A program made the position numbers and the translations under genes. The notes under the pieces were generated by a model. It saw only the letters and a program-made list of their open reading frames with translations, was not told where the DNA came from and ran no database searches. From the NCBI GenBank assembly GCA_052180195.1, contig CP197469.1: a DNA stretch of 64,000 nt; one strand, 5' to 3'. The first letter of the stretch is position 1. Every line of letters starts with the position of its first letter. Below, piece after piece: positions 49,406-58,670 of the stretch. The stretch is from Gottfriedia sp002574545. GTDB lineage: Bacteria > Bacillota > Bacilli > Bacillales > Bacillaceae_G.

Positions 49406-49930
49406 TTATTCGGCAGGGATTCTTGTCAGTTCAATTCCATATTTTTTAAAATACTCAATTGAATAATCATCCGGATAGCCTACATTATAGACAACTCTAG
49501 TAATCCCCGCTCCATTTATCATTTTTGCACAAGCTCGACACGGTGCAGTTGTACAATAGATTGTCCAATTATCACCTTTCGTTTTTTGAATTCCGGATTG
49601 TACTAATTGATAAATTGCATTTTCTTCAGCATGGAAAGCATCACAAGGATACTGATCTGAGTATTTACCACTATCTATTAAACCTTCTTGACGAGCAGCA
49701 AAGCGAGGACAACCCCCATCAATACAATGCTTAGCTCCTTTTGGATATCCATTATACCCAGAAGCAATTATTCGATTATCACTAACAATAACTGCTCCTA
49801 CCCTTCTACTTCCGCAAGTTGAACGAAGAGAAGTTATAAATGCTTGTCCTAAAAAATAAGAGTCCCAATCATCACGAGTTCCTAATGGTATTGAATCTAC
49901 TAATTGAATAATTCTCTGTAAAATTTGCAT
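49406..49930 (-). CDS. dCMP/cytidine deaminase-type zinc protein (ComEB-like)
   Basis: 174 residues. Zinc and catalysis: HAEENAI (His ligand and Glu proton shuttle) and PCRACAK (two Cys ligands). The N-terminal region FLGQAFITSLRSTCGSRRVGAVIVSDNRIIASGYNGYPKG is typical of deoxycytidylate deaminases, and a second Cys/His cluster (CIDGGCPRF) fits their structural zinc site. It would convert dCMP to dUMP for thymidylate synthesis. The frame is open to 49954; ATG at 49930 follows AGAAGGG. It stands alone. Late-competence ComEB belongs to the same family, but no comE genes are here. Confidence 0.85.
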   Translation of the reverse strand: MQILQRIIQLVDSIPLGTRDDWDSYFLGQAFITSLRSTCGSRRVGAVIVSDNRIIASGYNGYPKGAKHCIDGGCPRFAARQEGLIDSGKYSDQYPCDAFHAEENAIYQLVQSGIQKTKGDNWTIYCTTAPCRACAKMINGAGITRVVYNVGYPDDYSIEYFKKYGIELTRIPAE

Positions 49931-50084
49931 GGTATCCCTTCTCTCTGTTCTCAATCGTTATGATAAAATTATAGCATAATAATATAAGGAAAGGTTTAGA
50001 TAGTGAAGTAGTGAAATAAGAAGAAAAGCATAAAATTCATACGCTCTTTTTTTAATTGATCATAATAGCAAATAAATACAAAGA

Positions 50085-50121
50085 AAACCCCACAAAGAAT
50101 GAATATTCTCTGTGGGGTTTC
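50085..50121 (-). terminator. Terminator of pruA
   Basis: AACCCCACA-G/A-AGAAT ... ATTCT-CTGTGGGGTTT stem with T-rich flanks, about 40 bases after the pruA stop. Confidence 0.85.
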
Positions 50122-50163
50122 TTCTATATAAAGGATGTCTAAAACAAACCTTTACTCTATTAA

Positions 50164-51711
50164 TTAAAGCATTTCTGAAGTTGTTTTACCTTGCATGTGA
50201 AGAACTAGGTAGTCTGGTCCACCTGCTTTAGAGTCAGTACCTGACATGTTGAATCCACCAAATGGTTGGTAACCAACGATTGCACCAGTACATCCACGGT
50301 TGAAGTATAAGTTACCAGCGTGGAAATCTTCACGTGCTTTTTCGATGTTTGCACGGTTGTTAGAGATAACAGCACCTGTTAAACCGTATTCAGTGTTGTT
50401 AGCAATTTCTAAAGCATGATCAAAGTCATTAGCTTTGCAGAATGCTACAACTGGTCCAAAGATTTCTTCTTTCATTAAACGAGAATCTTCAGCAACGTCA
50501 GCAACGATTGTTGGTTTGATGAACCAACCAGTAGAATCGTCTCCTTCTCCACCTGTTACTACACAGCCTTCTTCACGTCCGATTTGAACGTAGCTCATTA
50601 CTTTATTGAATGCAGCTTGGTCATTAACTGGACCCATGTAAGTTGAACGATCTTCTGGGTTTCCTACAGTTAATTCGTTTGTTAATTCGATTGCACGAGC
50701 AAGAACTTGATCATACACATCTTGGTGAATTACTGCACGAGAACATGCTGAACATTTTTGACCAGAGAATCCGAATGCAGATGTAACGATTGATTTAGCA
50801 GCTAATTCTAAATCAGCTTCTTTATCAACTACGATTGTGTCTTTACCGCCCATTTCAGCGATAACACGTTTTAACCAGATTTGACCTGGGTTAACTTTTG
50901 CAGCGCGCTCATAAATACGGATACCTACTTCTTTAGAACCAGTAAAGCTGATGAAACGAGTGCGTGGGTGATCAACTAAGTAATCTCCTACTTCAGCACC
51001 ACTACCTGGTACGAAGTTTACTACTCCAGCAGGTAATCCAGCTTCTTCTAATACTTCTAAGAATTTGTAAGCAACTACTGGAGTTGTACTTGCTGGTTTT
51101 AATAGTACAGTGTTACCTGTTACTACAGCAGCTACAGTTGTTCCAGCCATAATTGCAAATGGGAAGTTCCAAGGAGAGATTACAACACCAACTCCTAATG
51201 GAATGTAGTTGAAACGGTTATATTCACCAGGACGGCTTTCAACAGGAATTCCGTCTTTTAATTGTAACATTTGACGAGCATAGAACTCTAAGAAATCAAT
51301 TGCTTCAGCTGTATCAGCATCAGCTTCATTCCAAGGTTTACCAGCTTCTTTCGTTAATAAAGCTGAGAATTCGTGTTTACGACGACGAATAATTGCAGCC
51401 GCACGGAATAAGATGTCAGCACGAACTTCAGGCTTAACTTTTCTCCATGTATTAAAAGTTGTATCAGCAACTTGCATAGCTTTTTCAGCTAATTCACGGC
51501 TTGCTTTAGATACAGAACCAATAACTTCTTTGTGATTTGAAGGATTTACAGATACGATTTGTTCTTCTGTAAAGATACGCTCTCCACCAATGATTAGTGG
51601 ATATTTTTCACCTAAATATGATGAAACTAGTGCTAATCCTTGTTTGTATTGTTCTTGATTTTCCTCTAAGCCAAAGTTAGTAAATGGCTCATGTTTGTAA
51701 GGTATAACCAT
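50164..51711 (-). CDS. pruA: L-glutamate gamma-semialdehyde (P5C) dehydrogenase
   Basis: 515 residues, the RocA/PruA length. Oxidises glutamate-5-semialdehyde to glutamate at the end of proline and arginine breakdown. N-terminus VIPYKHEPFTNFGLEENQEQY is characteristic. VISPWNFPFAIMAGTTVAAVVTGNTVLLKP binds NAD, the base Glu is in VIAEMGGKDT, and the nucleophile is Cys in FSGQKCSACSRAV. AAAGGGGGA precedes the ATG. It lies between camS and the gat operon without a proline dehydrogenase or proline permease neighbour. Monocistronic by its own terminator. Confidence 0.95.
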   Translation of the reverse strand: MVIPYKHEPFTNFGLEENQEQYKQGLALVSSYLGEKYPLIIGGERIFTEEQIVSVNPSNHKEVIGSVSKASRELAEKAMQVADTTFNTWRKVKPEVRADILFRAAAIIRRRKHEFSALLTKEAGKPWNEADADTAEAIDFLEFYARQMLQLKDGIPVESRPGEYNRFNYIPLGVGVVISPWNFPFAIMAGTTVAAVVTGNTVLLKPASTTPVVAYKFLEVLEEAGLPAGVVNFVPGSGAEVGDYLVDHPRTRFISFTGSKEVGIRIYERAAKVNPGQIWLKRVIAEMGGKDTIVVDKEADLELAAKSIVTSAFGFSGQKCSACSRAVIHQDVYDQVLARAIELTNELTVGNPEDRSTYMGPVNDQAAFNKVMSYVQIGREEGCVVTGGEGDDSTGWFIKPTIVADVAEDSRLMKEEIFGPVVAFCKANDFDHALEIANNTEYGLTGAVISNNRANIEKAREDFHAGNLYFNRGCTGAIVGYQPFGGFNMSGTDSKAGGPDYLVLHMQGKTTSEML

Positions 51712-51886
51712 TGAATAAATCCCCCTTTAGTTTGAAAATAGCAATAACTGTAACCGTTTTTCTATCAGTGTTTTCAGTCAATTGCTAGTAGAATTATCTA
51801 CTGTATAAAAAACTCACATTTACATAATACAATATTCCTATATTTTCTTCAAATATGAAACGCTTACAGATTCTTCCGTAACATAG

Positions 51887-51915
51887 AAAAAAGGAAGAGT
51901 TGTCCTCTTCCTTTT
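51887..51915 (-). terminator. Terminator of camS, overlapping its stop codon
   Basis: AAGGAAGAG ... CTCTTCCTTTTTT with a five-base loop. The stem begins directly at the stop codon. Confidence 0.85.
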
Positions 51916-53116
51916 AGTTATAAATATGCACACTAGGTTCTTTAGCATCTACTTCTTTTACGATAAGTGCTTCCTGTCCATTTGTTGAGAATATATTCGT
52001 CTCAACCTTTAAGTATGAAGGGAAATGGTCCATCATAAGTCCCGCTACATATTGCGTAAAAGCTATGACTTCTGCCTTACCATAAAACTGCATAGGTATA
52101 TCAATTTTTAGTTGTATTAATTCATTATCCTTATAAAAACCAGTGCCTACAACACCTGTATAATTCGGAAAATAATTTTCTATATCGGATTTAAAGTTAA
52201 CCATTTTCATCGCATCATCTCGGTGATCTGCAGTTGCAGCAGCTGAAGGGAATAAATAGTACTTCTCATTAATTTTATCCCAATTACTAATCGAAAAGTC
52301 ATTTCCGGAAACTGAAGTCATAGCAACATAGTTTCCAGGTACTACAGATGATTGACTTTGCTGACGGAAAATAGCAAATGTAATCGGTATATCTTTAAAT
52401 TCGTCCATTTTTCGAACTCGCGTCAAAATTTCTTGAGCGATCGCTTTACCTTGTTTAATCATTTCATCTTGAGGAATTTTAAGCTCTCTTGGATAGCCAT
52501 GTTCCTCTTGATAATAATAAACAGAGTTCATTGCTAAACCAATTGCTACTCCCTCAACTTTAACTTCTTTCCCATCCTTTTTTAGATAATCCTGCTCTAA
52601 AATAGAATTTAAAAAAATCGGAGCTTGTTTAGCCTTTTCATCTTCAGTAAGATTTTTTGTGTCTGTTTGAATTGGATTCAAACCATCATTTGTAATCGAA
52701 TTCTTTTTTAAATTTGCTTTTACAAGTGCATCTTGTTTTTGTTTAAATTGTGATGGAGTGTACTTCCTTTTTAGCCAAGATTCCACTGTTTTTTTACTTA
52801 ATAATTGTCCTTCTTGATACAAGTAATCTTTTGTTGAATATTGCTCTTGTACAATTCGCATTAAACCTAATTCAAATTCACTAATATCTAGTCTATTATC
52901 AATATTTGCAACGACAGCACCCCTTGTATTACTCGGCTTAAACGGAAGTATTGTCTTGTAGTAATCATTTGAAATTGAATAACGGGGTATGATTGCGTCT
53001 TCCCCTTTTTTGTTACTGCCCTCTTGTACAACCTTATCTTCATTCTTTATTGATAATGAACAGCCAGATAAGATGAGCGAAAAACAACATAGGAGCATTC
53101 CTAATCGTTTTTTCAT
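51914..53116 (-). CDS. camS: CamS sex-pheromone-type lipoprotein
   Basis: 400 residues. Lipoprotein signal peptide with lipobox LSGC (Cys19), then a charged linker. The body (about 60-395) matches CamS/YerH: YKTILPFKPSNTRGAVVANIDNRLDISEFELGLMRI, and the C-terminal YVAGLMMDHFPSYLKVE. In enterococci the cleaved signal peptide of the relative acts as the pheromone cAM373; in Bacillus the protein function is unknown. It is downstream of ligA, the usual place. The terminator overlaps the stop. Confidence 0.93.
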   Translation of the reverse strand: MKKRLGMLLCCFSLILSGCSLSIKNEDKVVQEGSNKKGEDAIIPRYSISNDYYKTILPFKPSNTRGAVVANIDNRLDISEFELGLMRIVQEQYSTKDYLYQEGQLLSKKTVESWLKRKYTPSQFKQKQDALVKANLKKNSITNDGLNPIQTDTKNLTEDEKAKQAPIFLNSILEQDYLKKDGKEVKVEGVAIGLAMNSVYYYQEEHGYPRELKIPQDEMIKQGKAIAQEILTRVRKMDEFKDIPITFAIFRQQSQSSVVPGNYVAMTSVSGNDFSISNWDKINEKYYLFPSAAATADHRDDAMKMVNFKSDIENYFPNYTGVVGTGFYKDNELIQLKIDIPMQFYGKAEVIAFTQYVAGLMMDHFPSYLKVETNIFSTNGQEALIVKEVDAKEPSVHIYN

Positions 53117-53190
53117 CTAACTCACACCTTCTACTTATTAAGCGAACGAACTAATACCTCATTAATCCGCCCTCTAATTGATTGAATTTA

Positions 53191-55191
53191 TTATTGTGGT
53201 TGAAGCTCTTTAATCATTCTCTCTTCATCCCAAATCTCGATATTTAATTTACGTGCAGCGTCTAATTTCGATCCAGCTGCCTCACCTGCAATGACTAAAT
53301 CAGTACTCTTACTAACACTTCCTGCTACTTTTGCACCAAGTGCTTCTAATTGCTTCTTCGCCTCACTTCTAGTCATCTGTTCTAGCTTACCAGTTAATAC
53401 TACTGTTTTACCAGCAAAAAGAGAATCCAAATTCATATTTTCTACTTGAATCCCTTTATATTCAGTATTTACTCCAACTGTTTTAAAGGTTGCAATAAGT
53501 TCTTTTACTTCGTCTTGTGAAAAGTAATCATTTATTGATTGCGCCATTTTAGAACCAATTTCATTAACTCCGGTTATTTCCTCAACCGTCGCTTCCATTA
53601 ATCGATCAATTGTTTGGAAATGTTGTGCTAATGTCTTTGCAGCTTTAGCTCCTACATGACGAATGCCTAGTCCAAATAATAATTTTTCAAGTGAATTTTG
53701 TTTAGAAGATTGAATTGCAGAAATTAATTTATCCGCTGACTTTTCTCCAAATCGTTCTAGAGATAATAATTGTTCTTTCGTTAGAAGATACAGATCTGTA
53801 AAAGTCTTAATTAAATTAGCATCAAATAATTGTGATACTACTCTTTCGCCTAAACCTTCGATATTCATTGCATCACGGGACGCAAAATGAATTAATCCTT
53901 CACGAATTTGAGATGGACAGAAAGGATTTACACATCGTAGTGCAACTTCACCTGCCACTCTTATTAACTCATGCTCACATGAAGGGCAGTGAGTTGGCAT
54001 AGAAAAAGGCTGTTCATCACCAGTACGACGATCTAATAGAACATTCACAACTTCAGGAATAATATCTCCAGCCTTGCGAATAACGACTGAATCACCAATT
54101 CGAATATCTTTTTCTTTAATTAAATCTTCATTATGAAGCGATGCACGTTTTACTACAGTACCTGCAACACGAACAGGCTCTAAAATTGCAGTTGGTGTCA
54201 CTACACCTGTACGCCCTACACTTAATTCGATATCTACTAATTTTGTAACTACCTCTTCAGCAGGGAATTTATATGCAATAGCCCATCTTGGTACTTTAGC
54301 TGTTGAACCTAGCTTTTTCTGAATGCTATATTCATCCACTTTTATGACAATTCCATCAATCTCATAAGGTAATGACGGTCTCTTTTCTTTCCATTCATGA
54401 ACGTATTCAATTACTTCTTCAATTGTGTGGCATGTTTTGCGGAAAGTATTTGTTTTAAATCCAAGTTTGTGAAGATAGTCTAGTGCTTCGCTATGCTTTT
54501 GAATTGAAAACTCCTCAGCTGTAGGGAATCCATAAACAAAGAACGATAAATCTCGTTTAGCAACAATTTTCGGGTCAAGTTGGCGTAATGAACCAGCCGC
54601 TGCATTTCTTGGATTTGCAAATAGTTCTTCCCCATTCTTTTCACGCGATTCATTAACCTTTTCGAAGCTAGCTTTTGGCATGAATGCTTCACCACGAGCT
54701 TCTATTGTAACTGGCTCTGAAAGTCTTAATGGTATTGCTTTAATTGTCTTTAAATTATGCGTAATGTCTTCTCCAACTGTACCATCACCACGAGTTGCAC
54801 CTTTGACAAACAATCCATTTTCATATTGAAGTGAAACGGCTAAGCCGTCTATTTTTAGTTCACAAACATAAGAAACGCGAGCTGAATCCTGTCTTATTCT
54901 TTGGTCAAAGTCTCTCAAATCTTCTTCATTAAACGCATTTCCTAGGCTCAACATTGGATGACTGTGAACGACTTTTTCGAACAGATCAATTGCCTGTCCA
55001 CCTACACGTTGAGATGGAGAATCTGGTGTTATGATAGTAGGATATTGTTCTTCTAATCCAATTAATTCATGTAATAATGAGTCATACTCGGCATCCGGCA
55101 CAGATGGCTGGTCTAACACATAGTACTCATAGTTGTATTGATTTACTTTTGTTCTTAGTTCTTCAACTTTATCAATGATTTTTTGATCCAA
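53191..55191 (-). CDS. ligA: NAD-dependent DNA ligase LigA
   Basis: 666 residues from TTG at 55191, chosen because GGATGGAG lies upstream and the resulting N-terminus (DQKIIDKVEELRTKVNQYNYEYYVLD) equals relatives; the longer frame to 55230 would overlap pcrA. Domains: Ia with NAD-binding Tyr residues, adenylation domain with the lysine nucleophile in CELKIDGLAVS (about 112-116), OB fold, zinc finger (CPSCEHELIR...CVNPFCPSQ), helix-hairpin-helix repeats, and a BRCT domain at about 585-660. Seals nicks in replication and repair. 16 bases after pcrA. Confidence 0.97.
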   Translation of the reverse strand: MDQKIIDKVEELRTKVNQYNYEYYVLDQPSVPDAEYDSLLHELIGLEEQYPTIITPDSPSQRVGGQAIDLFEKVVHSHPMLSLGNAFNEEDLRDFDQRIRQDSARVSYVCELKIDGLAVSLQYENGLFVKGATRGDGTVGEDITHNLKTIKAIPLRLSEPVTIEARGEAFMPKASFEKVNESREKNGEELFANPRNAAAGSLRQLDPKIVAKRDLSFFVYGFPTAEEFSIQKHSEALDYLHKLGFKTNTFRKTCHTIEEVIEYVHEWKEKRPSLPYEIDGIVIKVDEYSIQKKLGSTAKVPRWAIAYKFPAEEVVTKLVDIELSVGRTGVVTPTAILEPVRVAGTVVKRASLHNEDLIKEKDIRIGDSVVIRKAGDIIPEVVNVLLDRRTGDEQPFSMPTHCPSCEHELIRVAGEVALRCVNPFCPSQIREGLIHFASRDAMNIEGLGERVVSQLFDANLIKTFTDLYLLTKEQLLSLERFGEKSADKLISAIQSSKQNSLEKLLFGLGIRHVGAKAAKTLAQHFQTIDRLMEATVEEITGVNEIGSKMAQSINDYFSQDEVKELIATFKTVGVNTEYKGIQVENMNLDSLFAGKTVVLTGKLEQMTRSEAKKQLEALGAKVAGSVSKSTDLVIAGEAAGSKLDAARKLNIEIWDEERMIKELQPQ

Positions 55192-55207
55192 GAGCTCTCC
55201 ATCCCTT

Positions 55208-57385
55208 CTATGCTTTCGTAATTGGAGCAAATTTTGCTAATAACCGCTTAATACCAACAGGACTTGGGAATGCAATATCTAACTCCATTGCTTCGCCTTC
55301 TCCTTTTACACTCACAACTGTACCAATTCCCCATTTACCATGAGAAGCTTTATCTCCAACTCTCCAACCAAGTGACTCGCCACCCGTTGTTTTCATTGCT
55401 ACTACTGGTCTCGATACAGCACGGCGCTCAGTTACTACTTTCTTATTTGCACGATCTAAAAGTTCATCAGGAATTTCATTAATAAAGCGAGATTCTTGGT
55501 TTATACTTGTACGCCCATAAAGTGTACGTGTTTGAGCATTTGTAATGTATAACTCCTTTTCCGCACGTGTTATACCTACATATGCTAATCTTCTTTCTTC
55601 TTCCATTTCTTCTTCGTCCATTAAAGATCGGCTATGAGGGAAAATACCTTCTTCCAAACCTATTAGAAAGACAACTGGGAACTCTAATCCTTTTGCAGAA
55701 TGAAGCGTCATAAGGATAACTTCATCTGTTTGTGACTCTTCTTTGTCCGCTTGATCGATATCAGAAACTAAGGCTAAATCAGTTAAAAATGATACTAAAC
55801 TTTTATCTTCACTACTTTCTTCAAAAGCATTTGTAACAGTTAAAAACTCTTCAATATTTTCGATTCTAGAAGCAGATTCAATTGTATTTTCATCTTTTAA
55901 CATTTGGATATAGCCTGTTTTATCAAGTACTTCTTCAACTAGTTCAGTTACTGATAAATAATCTAGCATCTGTTGCCAGTTTTTTGTCATAGCATGGAAA
56001 TCTCCAACTGCTTTCGTAATTTTCCCACTTAATCCAACGAAATCTATTTGCTCTAAAGTATCAGATAAAGATAAGTCATTCATTATGCTATAGTTAATAA
56101 TTTTATCTACAGATGCCGCTCCGACGCCACGTTTTGGTACATTAATAATTCTTGAAAAACTGATTTCATCATCAGGATTGGCAATAAACCTTAAGTAAGC
56201 AAGTACATCTTTAATCTCTTTACGATCATAGAACTTTACTCCGCCGACCATTTTATAAGGAATATTAGACTTAACTAAAACTTCCTCCATTGCACGTGAT
56301 TGTGCATTTGTACGATATAGAATTGCAACATCGCCATATTGACGAACGCCTTCTTTTTTCCACTGTGCAAGCTTACCAGCTACGAAATAGCCTTCATCTT
56401 GTTCGGAAGCAGCTCTAAAATAATGAATCGGCGTACCTTGTCCATTTTCTGTCCATAGCTTTTTTGCTTTACGATTCGAATTATTCGTAATCACTGCGTT
56501 AGCTGCATCAAGTATCGTTTGAGTCGAACGATAGTTTTGTTCTAACAGAATAACTTGTGCTTTTTCGTAATCTTTTTCGAATGAAAGGATATTAGAAATA
56601 TCTGCTCCACGCCAGCGATAAATTGATTGATCAGAATCACCTACAACGCAAATATTTTTGAATTGCTCTGCAAGTAATTTTACAATTTTATATTGAGCGT
56701 GGTTTGTGTCTTGATACTCATCCACGTGAATATATTGAAATTTTCGTTGATAATATTGTAGTACTTCTGGAACACGTTCAAATAAATTGATTGTCATCAT
56801 AATTAAATCATCGAAGTCTAAAGAATGATTTTTGCGTAGTCGATCTTGATAAGATGCATAAATTTCTCCAACAACTTTTTCATAAGGAGTAAAAGCATCT
56901 CTTGTATAATCAGCAGCAGTTTGTAGTTCATTTTTTGCACTACTAATCGTCCCTAAAATACTACGTGGATCAAATTTCTTAGAATCTAAGTTTTTCTCTT
57001 TAAGAATATTTTTTATGACTGTTAATTGGTCAGCTGTATCTAAAATAGAAAAACTTCTATTGAAGCCAATTCGATCAATATCTCTACGAAGGATCCTTAC
57101 ACACATTGAGTGAAATGTCGAAACCCAAATATCCTCTGCATCTTTTCCAACTAGATTAAAAATACGCTCTTGCATCTCTCTAGCTGCTTTATTTGTAAAT
57201 GTAATCGCAAGTATATTCCAAGGAGCTACACCTTTTTCGCCTAATAAATACGCAATTCGATGCGTTAGTACTCGAGTTTTACCTGAACCTGCTCCAGCCA
57301 TAATTAATAAAGGACCATCAACCGTTTTAACGGCTTCTTTTTGCATTGGATTTAAACCTTGCAATAATTCTTCTGCTGTTTTCAT
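55208..57385 (-). CDS. pcrA: ATP-dependent DNA helicase PcrA (UvrD family)
   Basis: 725 residues (739 in B. subtilis). SF1A helicase: Walker A MAGAGSGKTRVL (30-41), motif Ia AITFTNKAAREM, Walker B HVDEYQDTN (about 221-229), motif III GDSDQSIYRWRGAD, motif IV LEQNYRST, motif V LMTLHSAKGLEFPVVF and motif VI EERRLAYVGITRAE. The C-terminal Tudor-like RNA polymerase-binding domain is present (VGDKASHGKWGIGTVVSVKG). It unwinds DNA in repair and rolling-circle replication and removes RecA. Its start overlaps the pcrB stop as TAATG. Confidence 0.97.
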   Translation of the reverse strand: MKTAEELLQGLNPMQKEAVKTVDGPLLIMAGAGSGKTRVLTHRIAYLLGEKGVAPWNILAITFTNKAAREMQERIFNLVGKDAEDIWVSTFHSMCVRILRRDIDRIGFNRSFSILDTADQLTVIKNILKEKNLDSKKFDPRSILGTISSAKNELQTAADYTRDAFTPYEKVVGEIYASYQDRLRKNHSLDFDDLIMMTINLFERVPEVLQYYQRKFQYIHVDEYQDTNHAQYKIVKLLAEQFKNICVVGDSDQSIYRWRGADISNILSFEKDYEKAQVILLEQNYRSTQTILDAANAVITNNSNRKAKKLWTENGQGTPIHYFRAASEQDEGYFVAGKLAQWKKEGVRQYGDVAILYRTNAQSRAMEEVLVKSNIPYKMVGGVKFYDRKEIKDVLAYLRFIANPDDEISFSRIINVPKRGVGAASVDKIINYSIMNDLSLSDTLEQIDFVGLSGKITKAVGDFHAMTKNWQQMLDYLSVTELVEEVLDKTGYIQMLKDENTIESASRIENIEEFLTVTNAFEESSEDKSLVSFLTDLALVSDIDQADKEESQTDEVILMTLHSAKGLEFPVVFLIGLEEGIFPHSRSLMDEEEMEEERRLAYVGITRAEKELYITNAQTRTLYGRTSINQESRFINEIPDELLDRANKKVVTERRAVSRPVVAMKTTGGESLGWRVGDKASHGKWGIGTVVSVKGEGEAMELDIAFPSPVGIKRLLAKFAPITKA

Positions 57386-58083
57386 TACTTCGTCGCTCCT
57401 TCTCTCACAGCTTTCACAGTAAGTAAAGCCTCTTGTAAGTTATCATAGATAATGTTCCCAACAACAATCGTATCAGCAAATTGCTTCATCTCAATTGCTT
57501 GTTGAGCTGATGAAATTCCTCCACCATAGAATAATTTCGTATTGTTTAATACTTTTGATACTTCTTCTACCACCTGTGGTGAACCATAGATGCCGCTATA
57601 TTCTAAATAAAATATCGGTAATTTTAATAATTGCTCAGAAACTTCCGCATAAGCGACAATATCTTCGATTGAAAGATCTGTCACTGCACTTGTCTGCTTT
57701 GCGGCCTTACAATTTTCATTTAAAATACAATAACCTTCCATTACCAATTCTTCAGCATGAACTAAATGTGCGAATTCTTTCATTGCCTGTTGATGCATTC
57801 CGACAATCCACTTTGGGTCATTGCTATTTAATACTGTCGGGATAAAATAAAAATCATAACCAGGAGTTACGGCTTCTAGATTTGATACTTCTAAAATACA
57901 TGGTACTGCGTAACGTCTTATTCTAACAAGAAGTGATATCGTAGCATCTAACGTTACACCGTCCGTTCCACCAACTAAAATTGCATCCGTTCCTGATTCA
58001 CAAATTTTTTCTAAATCATCATCAGTGATATCTTTGTTTGGATCTAATTTAAATATGTGATTCCATTGTGAATAATCGTACAT
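57385..58083 (-). CDS. pcrB: Heptaprenylglyceryl phosphate synthase
   Basis: 232 residues, a TIM-barrel prenyltransferase that joins heptaprenyl diphosphate to glycerol-1-phosphate; Firmicute counterpart of archaeal GGGPS. HIFKLDPNKDITDDDLEKICESGTDAILVGGTDGV holds the substrate loop, and FYLEYSGIYGSPQVV and LFYGGGISSAQQA bind the phosphate. ATG at 58083 follows GGAGG directly; the TTG at 58095 lies within that site and is rejected. Head of pcrB-pcrA-ligA. Confidence 0.95.
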   Translation of the reverse strand: MYDYSQWNHIFKLDPNKDITDDDLEKICESGTDAILVGGTDGVTLDATISLLVRIRRYAVPCILEVSNLEAVTPGYDFYFIPTVLNSNDPKWIVGMHQQAMKEFAHLVHAEELVMEGYCILNENCKAAKQTSAVTDLSIEDIVAYAEVSEQLLKLPIFYLEYSGIYGSPQVVEEVSKVLNNTKLFYGGGISSAQQAIEMKQFADTIVVGNIIYDNLQEALLTVKAVREGATK

Positions 58084-58303
58084 TTTGTCCTCCAAAATTT
58101 TTTTTTCATTAATTTATCTATATTTATTAAGTATTTTTATCAAAAATATAAATGTATTGTATCTTACTTAAAAAGGAAAAGTAACCCTACGTCCCCATTT
58201 TAAGTAACTAATACTAATTGTTTCCTATGATAATGAAACAATTAAAGGGAAAAATGGTAAAGAGTGATGTAGTCACTGATACTTATTATAAGGGGAGTTA
58301 CTG

Positions 58304-58561
58304 TTGAGACCAAATATTAGCATAATCAATGCACTTATACGTATAACTGCTGGCTTTACACTCTTAGCTTACGGCACAGCTAAACTTACACGCAGAAGAT
58401 GTAGTAATTCTGTCATTATTTTGATCATAATCGGTGCCATGAAAGTTGCAGAGGGAGTACTACGTTTTTGCCCAATGACTGCACTAGGTAAGAAATGTAA
58501 GGTTAAGGCAGATAAACACAACGAGGAAGATCCATTCGAAGATTACATTCAACCTTCATAA
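58304..58561 (+). CDS. DUF2892/YgaP-like small membrane protein
   Basis: 85 residues. PNISIINALIRITAGFTLLAYG starts as in YgaP-type transmembrane domains (N-x-R-x-x-G), then a second helix (SVIILIIIGAMKVAEGVLRFCPMTALG) ends in the CP motif of that family. A charged tail follows. TTG start at 58304 with AGGGGAG seven bases before. It lies alone on the plus strand between pcrB and the convergent purD. Function unknown; no rhodanese domain is attached. Confidence 0.8.
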   Translation: MRPNISIINALIRITAGFTLLAYGTAKLTRRRCSNSVIILIIIGAMKVAEGVLRFCPMTALGKKCKVKADKHNEEDPFEDYIQPS

Positions 58562-58630
58562 AAGTAGTTTATCAAAAATGGAGTAGATTGTATAGACAAA
58601 ACAGAACACCAGTTCTTATTCCAACAAGAA

Positions 58631-58666
58631 AAAAGGTCGCCATTGAACATTAATGACGACCTTTAT
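58631..58666. terminator. Terminator of the purine operon (bidirectional)
   Basis: AAAAGGTCG-x-CATT ... AATG-x-CGACCTTT hairpin with T-runs, five bases after the purD stop; it also faces the DUF2892-like gene. Confidence 0.85.
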
Positions 58667-58670
58667 CTTA

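Noticed and set aside
51856..51870. cre-like TGAAACGCTTACA upstream of pruA
   Set aside because: One base short between the half-sites, so it does not fit the cre spacing.
57495..57845. 116-codon plus-strand frame inside pcrB
   Set aside because: Leucine-rich shadow of a well-supported gene.
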